Below the pieces are notes generated by a model. That model did no database searches, was not told where the DNA came from, and saw only the letters and a program-made list of their open reading frames with translations. A stretch of DNA of 63,928 nt, from assembly GCA_022844125.1 (NCBI GenBank), contig JALHMI010000023.1:1-63928 (forward strand), written 5' to 3'. The DNA is from Pirellulales bacterium. GTDB lineage: Bacteria; Planctomycetota; Planctomycetia; Pirellulales; PALSA-1355. This document shows, in pieces, positions 45,547 through 54,510 of the stretch. Each line of letters opens with the position of its first letter. Position 1 is the first letter of the stretch. Made by a program: the position numbers and the translations under genes.

Positions 45547-46743
45547 CTAGGTCGCCTGAGTCGCCACCAACGCCACTGGCTGGTCACCCTCGGGAAGTGG
45601 GCATCCGAGTGGCAGGCGATAGTCCAATTCTTCAGCAATGGGCGATTGCCTCCACTGCCAAGCCGTCAGGGCTGCGCGGCCAAACAAACCGCCGGCAAGC
45701 AGGATTCGACCAACTCGATAGCGATGAGTTGCCCAAGCGGTGGTAGCTTGCGTTATCGGACCAATGTAATCGATCCAGCCGATCGCCTGCTCGGCGAAGA
45801 TCTCTTCCAGCAGCCGAGAGCGCAGCAAGTGCCCCGGAGAAAGGTCGGCTCGGGATTCGTCGAATCCAATCTTCAAGGTCGCGCGCACACCACGCGATTG
45901 CCAGCCATACTCAAACGCGACCAGTTCACCGCGCAGCCGCAAAGTGGCTATGGCTAACTCGCCGGACAGGGCTAGCTCGCGTGCTTGGTTGCGAAAGAAC
46001 TCCCAAGCGAGTGGATGCTGTAGTACGGCAGTGCCCGCGCGAGCCTTCCAACTGGCTGCTTCGAGGCCGAAACACTCGCGCAGTATCGGTTCGACGTCTC
46101 CCGACTGCAAGTGTTCATGTCGTTCGAGTACCACGCGGCCTTGGCGCTCCGCGCGACCGCCAATCATGCGCAATTGCCTGCGATGCTTGCGAGATCGGCT
46201 GCACAAGTACCGTGGCCAGTTTCCATCGACATCGACGAGAGGGACTTGAAATCGCTCGCGAGTAACGTGCGTTACGCCCCCGGACTGGACTACCTGCAGC
46301 AGATTCTGCAGCGTTTGGCTAGTGAGAATTGCCCCGTCGATGGCGATGATTCCGGGCCGGTGCGATTGCAGGCCCCTCAAGAGCTTCTCGCAGACACTCG
46401 GCCCATCTGCGGCCTGATCGACTAGCAATTCGCCCGAGGTCGTCCATTCGTTGCCGGGCGTCTGCCATTCAGCCAGTGGCCAGCGCCGGCGACTGACGAA
46501 GGGCAGTGCCGCCACCAGCCGGTTGTCGGTTTCAACGGTGATCGCCGAGAAACGTTGGTGCGCAGCGAATGTACGAGCCCAGAGCGCCAGATGCTCTGCC
46601 CTGGACGTGGGCCGGAACGACTGACTGCGTCGCCAGAGATCGTTCCAGCGGCCGGCCTGGCGCAGAAGCTCGCCAACGGAATCGATTAGGGAAACGTGAA
46701 ACTGGCCCACGGCTCGACCTGGATGCGTCGTCAAAGAGTGCAA
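45547..46743 (-). CDS. GNAT-type acetyltransferase with BioF2-like/CelD domain
   Basis: A 398-residue protein of the FemAB/CelD-like GNAT group. RKHRRQLR (about 184-191) and the ELALSGELAIATLRLRGELVAFEYG beta-hairpin are the usual signs. LKIGFDESRADLSPGHLLRSRLLEE fits the acyl-CoA binding part. In planctomycetes such proteins often sit in polysaccharide loci, although here the neighbours are unrelated. The frame starts with TTG at 46743, and a GTG at 46710 is also possible; the start is unsure. Confidence 0.75.
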   Translation of the reverse strand: MHSLTTHPGRAVGQFHVSLIDSVGELLRQAGRWNDLWRRSQSFRPTSRAEHLALWARTFAAHQRFSAITVETDNRLVAALPFVSRRRWPLAEWQTPGNEWTTSGELLVDQAADGPSVCEKLLRGLQSHRPGIIAIDGAILTSQTLQNLLQVVQSGGVTHVTRERFQVPLVDVDGNWPRYLCSRSRKHRRQLRMIGGRAERQGRVVLERHEHLQSGDVEPILRECFGLEAASWKARAGTAVLQHPLAWEFFRNQARELALSGELAIATLRLRGELVAFEYGWQSRGVRATLKIGFDESRADLSPGHLLRSRLLEEIFAEQAIGWIDYIGPITQATTAWATHRYRVGRILLAGGLFGRAALTAWQWRQSPIAEELDYRLPLGCPLPEGDQPVALVATQAT

Positions 46744-46750
46744 TCGACCG

Positions 46751-47356
46751 TTACAACTCTAGCTCGCGAACGACAGCCACGAATTCCGCCAGGATCATAC
46801 ATGTGGCCCCCCAGATTCGCTCGGACTGCCACTGGAAGCACGGTGCACGAAATGCCAGCCCGCGCTGCCGCCGCTCGACGTGCCCGACCGATTCCGGGGC
46901 CAACAGATGCGTGAGTGGGATTTCGAGCAGTCGCTCGACCTCTCGTTGACTCGGGCTCCATGTGGGGCGTGTGGAAACGCACCCGACCCAGGGGGAGATC
47001 TGAAAATTACTTGCGAACAGGTAGAGTGGCGTGAGCGGACCTAGCAGTTTTACATGGTCCGGCGGGGCCCCCAGTTCCTCGCTATACTCGCGCAGCGCTG
47101 CCTGCTGGCTGCTTTCGCCCGTCTCGATCATTCCACCAGGCAGGCTGACTTGGCCACCGTGATCGGGCATGTGCAATGGACGCAGCATCAGGGGGACATG
47201 CCAACCGAGTTGTCCCGGGTAGATGAGCAAGAGGACCGCCGCAGGGCGTACCCCAAGTGGTGCTGGCCCACGATGCCGGCCGAAGCTGAGCTCCGGTTGA
47301 AACGGAGCTTGGCCGCGCCAGCCGGGCAGCGGCTGGGCCAGTCGAGTTTCAAGCAT
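46751..47356 (-). CDS. NUDIX hydrolase, CoA pyrophosphatase-like
   Basis: About 201 residues. The NUDIX box follows the GX5EX7REUXEEXGU consensus: GGMIETGE, then REYSEELG. LPLHMPDHGGQVSLPGG matches the UPF0035 mark that precedes the box in enzymes that cleave CoA to phosphopantetheine. The ATG at 47356 begins MLETRLAQP; a TTG start at 47377 is possible. It lies 8 bases upstream of the GNAT gene on the same strand, so cotranscription is likely. Confidence 0.88.
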   Translation of the reverse strand: MLETRLAQPLPGWRGQAPFQPELSFGRHRGPAPLGVRPAAVLLLIYPGQLGWHVPLMLRPLHMPDHGGQVSLPGGMIETGESSQQAALREYSEELGAPPDHVKLLGPLTPLYLFASNFQISPWVGCVSTRPTWSPSQREVERLLEIPLTHLLAPESVGHVERRQRGLAFRAPCFQWQSERIWGATCMILAEFVAVVRELEL

Positions 47357-47421
47357 GCTGGGCAGGTAGTGGTTCAACGCTACTGTTCGATTCGTAAGCG
47401 GGTGAATTGCCTGGCGATTAT

Positions 47422-48990
47422 TCAGCGCGGTTCGTCAGCGGGCAACTGGTAAACCGCGACCGTCTCGGTGTCCGGGCCGACGCGCATCAATCCGAGCGAC
47501 GGATTGGGGCGAGTGACGACGTAGTCTGCACCGTATTTCGCGGCAAGCTCCGAAAGCCTCGCAGAGCCCAGATTGGCGAGGTTGTCTCCGGCCGACGTGG
47601 TGGGATCTTGCCCCTCTAGTTCATTCAGGCGTTCCCACCACTCGACGATTGATGCCGCATCCTGCGGAAGATCCTTTCGCGTAACGACCTCGCCGCGGCC
47701 CGAATACCAGCGAAAAGTCTGCGACAGCCGAGGAACGAGAAACACTGTTCCTGGTGGGGTTTCCTGATTGGCCCAAGCCGCGACCTGACGCCACTCATCC
47801 AGATCGACGCGCGGGAGCGTCCAATCAGCTCGCGGCGCGAGATACTCGAGGCGAAAACGCACTGTGTCTCCCAGATGAATCGTCGCGGCCAATATCGCCG
47901 CGGCCACACCAGTCATGAACCATGGATGATGCTGCGTATGCCACTGCGAAAGTATGGCCACGGAAAATAGACTAACGGCCAGCGGCACCATGACGTCGGC
48001 CAGGCGGAACCAATAGAAGCGCAACAAGCTCGCGGCCCAGGTTGGGTTCCACCAGGCGAGGATCCCCAACGCAAAGCCCGCGGCGGCAATCAAGATCGCC
48101 GCCGCAATGAATGCCCGCAACCGCTGAAGTTCAGCGGTGGCAGGTGCCGACCGCACCAGCCCGACCAAGGCAATGACGAGCAGCAGATGTCGCGCGATGA
48201 ACAAAAGTGGGAAGGACTGAGGGAGCAAATGATGTGTCAGGCGACCGTATACATAAATCTGATTTGCCTTGGCGACAAGTTCAGGGTCGCTGTTCCACGT
48301 TAGTGCCAGCGCCGGCCACAGACCACCGAGCGACAGCAGCCCTCCCACGATTGCAGGCAGGATGAGCGTGACGAGTGGCGGCCGACGCGGGGTGACGAGC
48401 CAGGCGATCGCCGTGGCCAGCACTGCCCAGCCGCCCACGATCACGTGCAGCGCGGCGGCGCCGCCGAAGCAGATCAGTGCGCGTCCCCAACGGTCGCGAA
48501 CAAGTGCCTCCACTCCCAGCAGGACCAGCACATAGGCTAAGCCTTTGGCTTCGAATCCGCCGACAACCCATTCGCCGGCCAGATGGACTCGGCTGTTCAG
48601 GGTGACGAACAACGCCGCCGAGAGGATGCTGAAGTATCGAGCCGGCACGATGGCCACGCTCAACCGCCGCCAAGCCCAGGCAAGCAACAGCCAAGTCACG
48701 GCCCGACCTATCCAGGCTACCGCCGTCAGCGGCAGCCACAGGGTCATCCAGCCGCTGGCGAGATAGAACGACGCGTGAGCATCAGCCGTCCCCAAAAAAA
48801 AATCACCCGCTGCCCAAGAGGGATCCCAGAAGTGTTTGGCCTTTCCGAGGTAGTGCGGTTCGTTGACTTCAGGAGCGGCCCAGCCGGCATGGATGAAGAA
48901 AACCAGAAAGATTAGGGCGACCTCCATGGCGCAATGCCAGCGAGTTTGCCGCGGTTTTTCAGGTTCCGTTTCGGTCGCCAGGGGCACCAT
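47422..48990 (-). CDS. DUF6798-like polytopic membrane protein
   Basis: A 522-residue protein with about ten membrane segments up to residue 345 and a soluble C-terminal part (residues 365-522). The soluble part (DEWRQVAAWANQETPPG, FLVPRLSQTFRWYSGR, KYGADYVV) resembles the DUF6798 domain of planctomycete membrane proteins, which also looks like the end of GT-C type glycosyltransferases. The role is unknown. It is divergent from prpB. Confidence 0.75.
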   Translation of the reverse strand: MVPLATETEPEKPRQTRWHCAMEVALIFLVFFIHAGWAAPEVNEPHYLGKAKHFWDPSWAAGDFFLGTADAHASFYLASGWMTLWLPLTAVAWIGRAVTWLLLAWAWRRLSVAIVPARYFSILSAALFVTLNSRVHLAGEWVVGGFEAKGLAYVLVLLGVEALVRDRWGRALICFGGAAALHVIVGGWAVLATAIAWLVTPRRPPLVTLILPAIVGGLLSLGGLWPALALTWNSDPELVAKANQIYVYGRLTHHLLPQSFPLLFIARHLLLVIALVGLVRSAPATAELQRLRAFIAAAILIAAAGFALGILAWWNPTWAASLLRFYWFRLADVMVPLAVSLFSVAILSQWHTQHHPWFMTGVAAAILAATIHLGDTVRFRLEYLAPRADWTLPRVDLDEWRQVAAWANQETPPGTVFLVPRLSQTFRWYSGRGEVVTRKDLPQDAASIVEWWERLNELEGQDPTTSAGDNLANLGSARLSELAAKYGADYVVTRPNPSLGLMRVGPDTETVAVYQLPADEPR

Positions 48991-49155
48991 AGTCGCTAAA
49001 GCCTACCCTGAAACCCTTACCGTCTACCAGGGTCGGAGTCGCCGCAGTCCGAGGCGCATTGACCGTCTTGCGGCCCTTGCGTGCCCATTCGTCCGAGCCC
49101 TATATTCCGAGTTGCCGCCAGGTGCGGCGAAACCCTCTATTGCAAAGGAAGTCGA

Positions 49156-50043
49156 ATGGCGCGCGAGTCTGCCGGCAAAAAGCTCCGAGAGGCGGTTGCC
49201 GAATCCACGATTCAGGTTCCCGGCGCGTTCAATGCGCTCGTCGCCAGAATGATCGAGCAGGCAGGCTTCGACGCGATGTATCTCTCCGGCGCAGCGTTTT
49301 CAGTTGGCACATTCGGCCTGCCGGACGTGGGACTGTTTACCCTGACAGAACTGGCACAACAAACCGGGTACATCACGCGAAGGGTCCAGGTTCCACTAAT
49401 TGTCGACGCCGATACGGGGTTCGGCGCGGCAGTGAATGTTGAGCGGACGATTGTCGAACTTGAGTCTGCCGGAGCCGCCGGCATCCAGCTCGAAGATCAA
49501 GTGCTTCCCAAGCGGTGCGGGCACCTTTCGGGCAAGGGCTTGGTGGATGTTAACGAAATGTGCGCGAAACTTCGTGCTGCCGCTGCCGCACGTGATGATT
49601 CCGATTTGGTGCTCGTTGCGCGAACCGATGCTCGTGGAGTCGAGGGTTTGGACGAGGCAATCGAGCGGGCCAAGCGTTACTTGGATTCGGGGGCTGATTG
49701 GATTTTCCCCGAGGCGTTGCGCGACGCGGGCGAGTTTGAAAAGTTTGCCGAGGCGATTGAAGCTCCGCTGATTGCGAACATGACCGAGTTTGGTCAGAGT
49801 CCGCTACTGACGCTCGACGAGCTTGCCGACCTGGGATTCGCGGCGGTTTTGTATCCGGTGACGCTTTTCCGCACCGCGATGCGGGCCGTCGAAGCGTCGT
49901 TGGCCGTGATCGCCGCCGAAGGGACTCAGCGGGAGCTGCTGGACCTGATGCAGACCCGTCAAGAGCTCTACGATCTGATAGGATACAGTGACTACGAAGC
50001 CCGCGATCGAGCCTATTTTTCGGGCGAGTCTCCCGGCGAATAG
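49156..50043 (+). CDS. prpB: Methylisocitrate lyase/isocitrate lyase-family PrpB-like
   Basis: A 295-residue PEP-mutase/isocitrate lyase-fold enzyme, splitting 2-methylisocitrate to pyruvate and succinate in the methylcitrate cycle. Cys121 in LPKRCGHLSGK is the catalytic cysteine; DADTGFG (84-90) holds the metal-binding aspartates; SGAAFSVGTFGLPDVGL is the substrate loop region. The start is the ATG at 49156, with AAAGGAA upstream. It is followed after 54 bases by a citrate-synthase-family gene, the usual PrpB-PrpC order. Confidence 0.9.
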   Translation: MARESAGKKLREAVAESTIQVPGAFNALVARMIEQAGFDAMYLSGAAFSVGTFGLPDVGLFTLTELAQQTGYITRRVQVPLIVDADTGFGAAVNVERTIVELESAGAAGIQLEDQVLPKRCGHLSGKGLVDVNEMCAKLRAAAAARDDSDLVLVARTDARGVEGLDEAIERAKRYLDSGADWIFPEALRDAGEFEKFAEAIEAPLIANMTEFGQSPLLTLDELADLGFAAVLYPVTLFRTAMRAVEASLAVIAAEGTQRELLDLMQTRQELYDLIGYSDYEARDRAYFSGESPGE

Positions 50044-50097
50044 TTTCGCAAGAACCAACCTGCCAACTGATGCAATTCCCAAGAAAGGTTCGGACCC

Positions 50098-51216
50098 ATG
50101 GCGGAACCGATTTATAGTCCCGGACTGGAAGGCGTGATCGCGGGCGAGACTGCGATCAGCACGATTGCCGGTGGCCTTCAGTATCGCGGATACTCGATCG
50201 AGGACTTGGCCGCGCACGCGACATTTGAAGAAGTCGCGATGCTGCTACTGCACGGCGAGTTGCCTAAGTCGGATGCCTTGGCCGCCTTCCGCAAACGCCT
50301 CATCGAGCACGCATCGATTCCGCAGCCGCTGGTCGACTTGCTGGCCAAAATTCCAGCCGGCGTAGCGATGATGGACATCATGCGGACCAGTGCGAGTGCG
50401 CTGGCCCATTGGGATTCGGACACACCGAAGAATGACCACGATGCGAATCTGCGGAAGGCGGAGCATCTCTTGGTGCAGCTTCCGATTGCGATGGCTGCCC
50501 GACATCGGCTGGCGCAAGGCAAGCAGCCCGTGCCCTACAATCCCGAACTCTCGCTGGCCGGAAACATCCTTTGGATGCTGTTCGATAAAGCTCCGTCCGA
50601 GCGGCTAATCAAAGCGATGGATGTGTCGCTGATCCTCTATGCTGAGCACGAGTACAACGCTTCGACGTTCGCGGCTCGAGTCGTAAGCTCAACGCTTTCC
50701 GATATGCACTCGGCGGTGACCGCTGCGATTGGAGCGCTCAAAGGGCCGCTGCACGGCGGCGCCAACGAGGCCGTGATGGATGTATTGGCCGAAGTCGGAT
50801 CGGCGGATCGCGCAGAGGCCTGGATCCGCGACGCTCTGGCAAACAAACGCCGCATCATGGGCTTCGGACATCGCGTCTACAAGACCGGCGATCCGCGGGC
50901 GACTTACCTGCGCACACTGTGCCGCGAATTGGCCGAGGAGACCGGCAACCAGGACATGGAAAAGATGGCGGACACGATCGAGACGATCGTAACCACAGAA
51001 AAGAAACTGCCGCCGAATCTGGATTGGCCAAGCGCCAGGCTATATCACTACATGGGACTCGACGTTGACCTGTACACGCCGCTGTTTGTGGTGAGCCGAG
51101 TCGTCGGCTGGAGTGCCCACGTGATCGAACAACTCGACAACAACCGTCTCATTCGTCCTAGAGCGAACTACACCGGACCAGAAGCGCGGGTCTGGGTGCC
51201 GGTGGAAAAGCGATAA
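50098..51216 (+). CDS. prpC: 2-methylcitrate synthase/citrate synthase
   Basis: A 372-residue citrate-synthase-fold enzyme. GPLHGGANE and GFGHRVYK carry the two catalytic histidines and the aspartate region DVDLYTPLFVVSR follows. The length is that of the short type II enzymes that make 2-methylcitrate or citrate. The neighbour prpB suggests methylcitrate, but a role as the ordinary citrate synthase cannot be excluded. No prpD or prpF gene is present in the window. Confidence 0.9.
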   Translation: MAEPIYSPGLEGVIAGETAISTIAGGLQYRGYSIEDLAAHATFEEVAMLLLHGELPKSDALAAFRKRLIEHASIPQPLVDLLAKIPAGVAMMDIMRTSASALAHWDSDTPKNDHDANLRKAEHLLVQLPIAMAARHRLAQGKQPVPYNPELSLAGNILWMLFDKAPSERLIKAMDVSLILYAEHEYNASTFAARVVSSTLSDMHSAVTAAIGALKGPLHGGANEAVMDVLAEVGSADRAEAWIRDALANKRRIMGFGHRVYKTGDPRATYLRTLCRELAEETGNQDMEKMADTIETIVTTEKKLPPNLDWPSARLYHYMGLDVDLYTPLFVVSRVVGWSAHVIEQLDNNRLIRPRANYTGPEARVWVPVEKR

Positions 51217-51318
51217 TTCTCGGCGCAACCGGTTGTAAATTGCTGTTTAGTGGAGCAGAACCTAGACTTGGGAGGCGTTGATCCATTCCCTATCGGCTCC
51301 GAAACGGATCCAGCACCT

Positions 51319-51669
51319 ATGAGCCTGGCAAAGTTCTTTCAATTCTGGACCGAGAGCCTTGAGCGTGGCGCGAGTGTGAAGAACGTGTTTGGCGAGCCCA
51401 TGGAAGTTCAGGGACGAACGCTGGTGCCGGTGGCTCGCGTTGTCTATGGATTCGGAGCAGGTCGCGGTCACGGAAAAGGCGACGAAGCCAAGAAGCACGC
51501 CGATGAACAAGATGGCGGCGAAGGCGGTGGCTTGTCGGCCAAGCCCATCGGCGTATTAGAAGTGAGCGACGAAGGTACACGATTCATTGCCACTGGGGTC
51601 AACAGTCGCCTGTACGCGGGTATTGCCGCCGGATTCTTGGTAGGCATGTGGCTGGCTCGCCGCCGCTAA
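51319..51669 (+). CDS. GerW/YtfJ-like sporulation-family protein
   Basis: About 116 residues from the ATG at 51319; the frame can start earlier at a GTG at 51250. VFGEPMEVQGRTLVPVARVVYGFGAGRG is the family pattern seen in GerW/YtfJ proteins, after which comes a charged Gly-rich loop, GVLEVSDEGTRFI and a C-terminal hydrophobic segment with basic end (LYAGIAAGFLVGMWLARRR). In spore formers the family is linked to germination; here it is more likely a general envelope protein. Confidence 0.75.
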   Translation: MSLAKFFQFWTESLERGASVKNVFGEPMEVQGRTLVPVARVVYGFGAGRGHGKGDEAKKHADEQDGGEGGGLSAKPIGVLEVSDEGTRFIATGVNSRLYAGIAAGFLVGMWLARRR

Positions 51670-51685
51670 CAGCGCTTTGCTATTT

Positions 51686-52639
51686 TCAGAACGGCAGCGC
51701 TTCGCCGGCACCGGCCAGCTTGGCACGTTCAAAAACCTTCGCGCCCAAGGCTATGTCCTCGAGCGCGATTCCGACCGACTTAAATAGTGCGATGCTGTCG
51801 CGAGAATTGCGCGCCGTGGCTCTACCGACGACAACATCAGCAAGTTCAACTGCTCGTTTCCAGTCGAAGACGCCCTTCTCTAGAGAATCGATAAAATCGC
51901 CGGCTTCTTGCTGGCAGGCCTTGATGCTGTCGCACACGATGTTGTCCGCGCGACGCACGACCGTCGTATCGATTTCGGCCCTTCGCAGCCAGTTCGATCC
52001 AACCGCACACACAAGGGTTCCTTCGGCGAGCCAATTACCGTCGAACACCGGCTCGCGACTGGTCGTCGCGGTGACGACAATCGGTAGATCTTCGGCGGCT
52101 TCCTGCGGTCGGTCCACGGGCCGAACCTCGAAACCAAGCTTCTCTGACATCCGATCGGCGAACACCACGCGTTTTTGTTCGTCGCGGCTGTAAACGTAAG
52201 CCACTTTGAGCGGCCGAGCCCTTGAGACGGCGAGTAATTGCGATTCCGCCTGCCAGCCGGCCCCAAACAGGCCGACTTCCGTCGCCTCGGGCCATGCCAT
52301 CAACTCTACGGCGATTGCCGTCGTTGCGCCTGTGCGGAGTTGGCCCAGGCGATCGGCTTCGATCAGGGCCAGCAACATTCCCTCGGAATCGTACAAGCCA
52401 AAGAGAAACTTCGCACCGCTGCGCGTGGTGGTATACGACTTCCAGCCCAGAAGGCCCAGATATCCTGCAGCGCCTGACATGGTGTGAAGGATGACGCCTG
52501 ACGCTTGCACGCGATGCCTGGGAATATGCTCGGCCTCGCCCGCGGCTAAATGGCGAAACATCTCCTTGCAGGATTCAATCGCTACGTCGATGTCGACCAG
52601 TCGCTCGACATCGGCTTCGCGCAAGTAGAGAGCGGGCAT
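51686..52639 (-). CDS. Ornithine cyclodeaminase/mu-crystallin-family dehydrogenase
   Basis: About 317 residues. The NAD(P)-binding Rossmann motif GLFGAGWQAESQL and RTGATTAIAVELMAW, VVTATTSREPVF, CAVGSNWLRRAEI follow the family order. Members act as ornithine cyclodeaminase, alanine dehydrogenase or ketimine reductase; the substrate cannot be read. I prefer the ATG at 52639, with GAGGG nine bases upstream; the next ATG in frame at 52648 is directly at the GAGGG. It is convergent with the GerW-like gene. Confidence 0.88.
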   Translation of the reverse strand: MPALYLREADVERLVDIDVAIESCKEMFRHLAAGEAEHIPRHRVQASGVILHTMSGAAGYLGLLGWKSYTTTRSGAKFLFGLYDSEGMLLALIEADRLGQLRTGATTAIAVELMAWPEATEVGLFGAGWQAESQLLAVSRARPLKVAYVYSRDEQKRVVFADRMSEKLGFEVRPVDRPQEAAEDLPIVVTATTSREPVFDGNWLAEGTLVCAVGSNWLRRAEIDTTVVRRADNIVCDSIKACQQEAGDFIDSLEKGVFDWKRAVELADVVVGRATARNSRDSIALFKSVGIALEDIALGAKVFERAKLAGAGEALPF

Positions 52640-52749
52640 ATTGAGCATCCCTCACGTCTTGACTGCAAGTGAGTATCACCCAGCGAAACCAACTTTCAGG
52701 CGACATTCTGACGGCGCAGCCAGATCCGCTGACTCACCGCAACTGCATT

Positions 52750-54285
52750 CTACCGGTTTTCAAGTGCCGCGATCTGCTTGAATTCCTCTTTCAGGCAGCG
52801 GTACAGATTCTGATATGTCGGAAACGCCGCATCGTGGTATTTCTTGGCGGCTTTGTTGGGCGGCGTTTCTTTAACCACGCGAATCGTCGCGGCGCAGGCC
52901 TCTTCGACATTCTTGTACGCGCCAGCGCCGACCGCGGCCAGCAGCGCCACACCGTAGGCTGGACCCTCTTCAGCGTTGATTGTCGCCACTTTCTGGCCGA
53001 ATACATCCGCCTGTATCTGTCGCCAGAGGAGATTCTTCGAACCCCCGCCCGAACCGCGAATCTGCCGGACAGGTACGTTCAGGTTCTGGATGATCTCCAG
53101 GCTGTCACGCATGGCGTAGCTCACGCCTTCCATAATCGCACGCACCATGTGTCCACGCGTGTGAGCCAGCGTGAGACCGATGAAGCAGGCCCGGGCATCC
53201 GGATCGGCGTGCGGCGTGCGTTCTCCCGAAAGGTAGGGCAGAAAGAACAGCCCCTCGCTGCCCGGTTGAATCTTTCCCGCTTCGGCTGAGAGTGTCTGAT
53301 AGGGATCGACCTTCGTGCGTTTCATGGCCGCAATCTCGGGCCGGCACAGCTGGTTACGGAACCATTGGAAGCAACCACCGCCGGACAGGCTGACGCCCAT
53401 CATGTGCCATTTACCGCGTACGGCATGGCAGAACGTATGCAGGCGTCCTAGTGGATCAACTTCGACCGTATCGCTGTGCACGAACATGATCCCCGACGTA
53501 CCGATCGAGGTACTGAGCGTTCCGCGGCTGACAATACCGTTGCCCACGGCGCCCGCGGCGCAATCGCCTGCTCCGCCAACCACGACGCACTCCGTCGACA
53601 ATCCAAGTTCCTTTGCGGCCTCGCGGGTGAGGTTGCCGGTCACATCTTCCGACTCATAGCACTTGGCAAATAGGTCGCGATCGAGCTCAAGCTTGCTGAG
53701 TAACTCGGTCGACCAATCTCGCTTGGCAACGTCTAGCAGGAGCATGCCGCTGGCATCGCTCACGTCGGTGGCATACTCGCCAGTCATGCGGCGTCGCACG
53801 TCATCCTTGGGCAGCAGAATTCTCACGGTCTTCGCGAAGTTCTTTGGCTCACGGTTGCGAAGCCATAGAATTTTTGGTGCGGTAAAGCCGGTGAGCGCCG
53901 GATTGGCGACCATCCGAATGAGCTCCGCGCGTCCGCCCGCGCGTTTCTCCAATTCATCGCATTCGGCCGCGGTCCGCTGATCGTTCCAGAGCAGAGCCGG
54001 GCGAATGACACGATTCTGCTTGTCAAGAAATACCGAGCCGTGCATTTGGCCTGAGAGGCCGATCGCCTTCACGTCGGCCGGTTTGAGCTTGGCCGTTTTG
54101 ACGACCGCCTTCACGGTTTTCACCGTGGCTTGCCACCAATCGTCCGGATTCTGCTCGCTCCAGAGCGGCTTTGGGTGATACGACGGATAGAGGCTCGTCG
54201 CTTCACCCAGAATCTTGCCGCGCTCGTTGATGGCGAGCGTTTTAGTGCCCGAAGTGCCGATGTCGATTCCCAGGAAAATGCTCAT
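52750..54285 (-). CDS. xylB: Xylulokinase
   Basis: A 511-residue FGGY-family sugar kinase, phosphorylating D-xylulose. [14 protein letters not shown] (6-19) is the phosphate-1 loop, GLSGQMHG (98-105) and WNDQRT (118-123) are the xylulose-binding marks, [20 protein letters not shown] and [11 protein letters not shown] follow, and [19 protein letters not shown] carries the C-terminal FGGY signature. Catalytic Asp lies in [12 protein letters not shown]. It is divergent from the solute-binding protein gene, 225 bases apart; together they could serve a sugar path, though no xylose isomerase is nearby. Confidence 0.94.
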   Translation of the reverse strand: MSIFLGIDIGTSGTKTLAINERGKILGEATSLYPSYHPKPLWSEQNPDDWWQATVKTVKAVVKTAKLKPADVKAIGLSGQMHGSVFLDKQNRVIRPALLWNDQRTAAECDELEKRAGGRAELIRMVANPALTGFTAPKILWLRNREPKNFAKTVRILLPKDDVRRRMTGEYATDVSDASGMLLLDVAKRDWSTELLSKLELDRDLFAKCYESEDVTGNLTREAAKELGLSTECVVVGGAGDCAAGAVGNGIVSRGTLSTSIGTSGIMFVHSDTVEVDPLGRLHTFCHAVRGKWHMMGVSLSGGGCFQWFRNQLCRPEIAAMKRTKVDPYQTLSAEAGKIQPGSEGLFFLPYLSGERTPHADPDARACFIGLTLAHTRGHMVRAIMEGVSYAMRDSLEIIQNLNVPVRQIRGSGGGSKNLLWRQIQADVFGQKVATINAEEGPAYGVALLAAVGAGAYKNVEEACAATIRVVKETPPNKAAKKYHDAAFPTYQNLYRCLKEEFKQIAALENR

Positions 54286-54510
54286 TCGTTGCCGTACCGA
54301 TGGGGACGAGGTTGGTATTGTGGAAGCGCGAACCTGGTGGCTTGGCCGGATTGTAGCTTAGCCTCTTGGCGGGTCGCAACCGACCGAGCGGGCCTTCCTG
54401 TGGCGGCATTTGACCTTGCTCACGTGCGGAACCTACGATGCAAGGGTAGCGTATCAGACGTTCGCCTTCGAAGTGCAAGCGGTGGTCTGGAGAAATCGCC
54501 CGCCAAGCTC

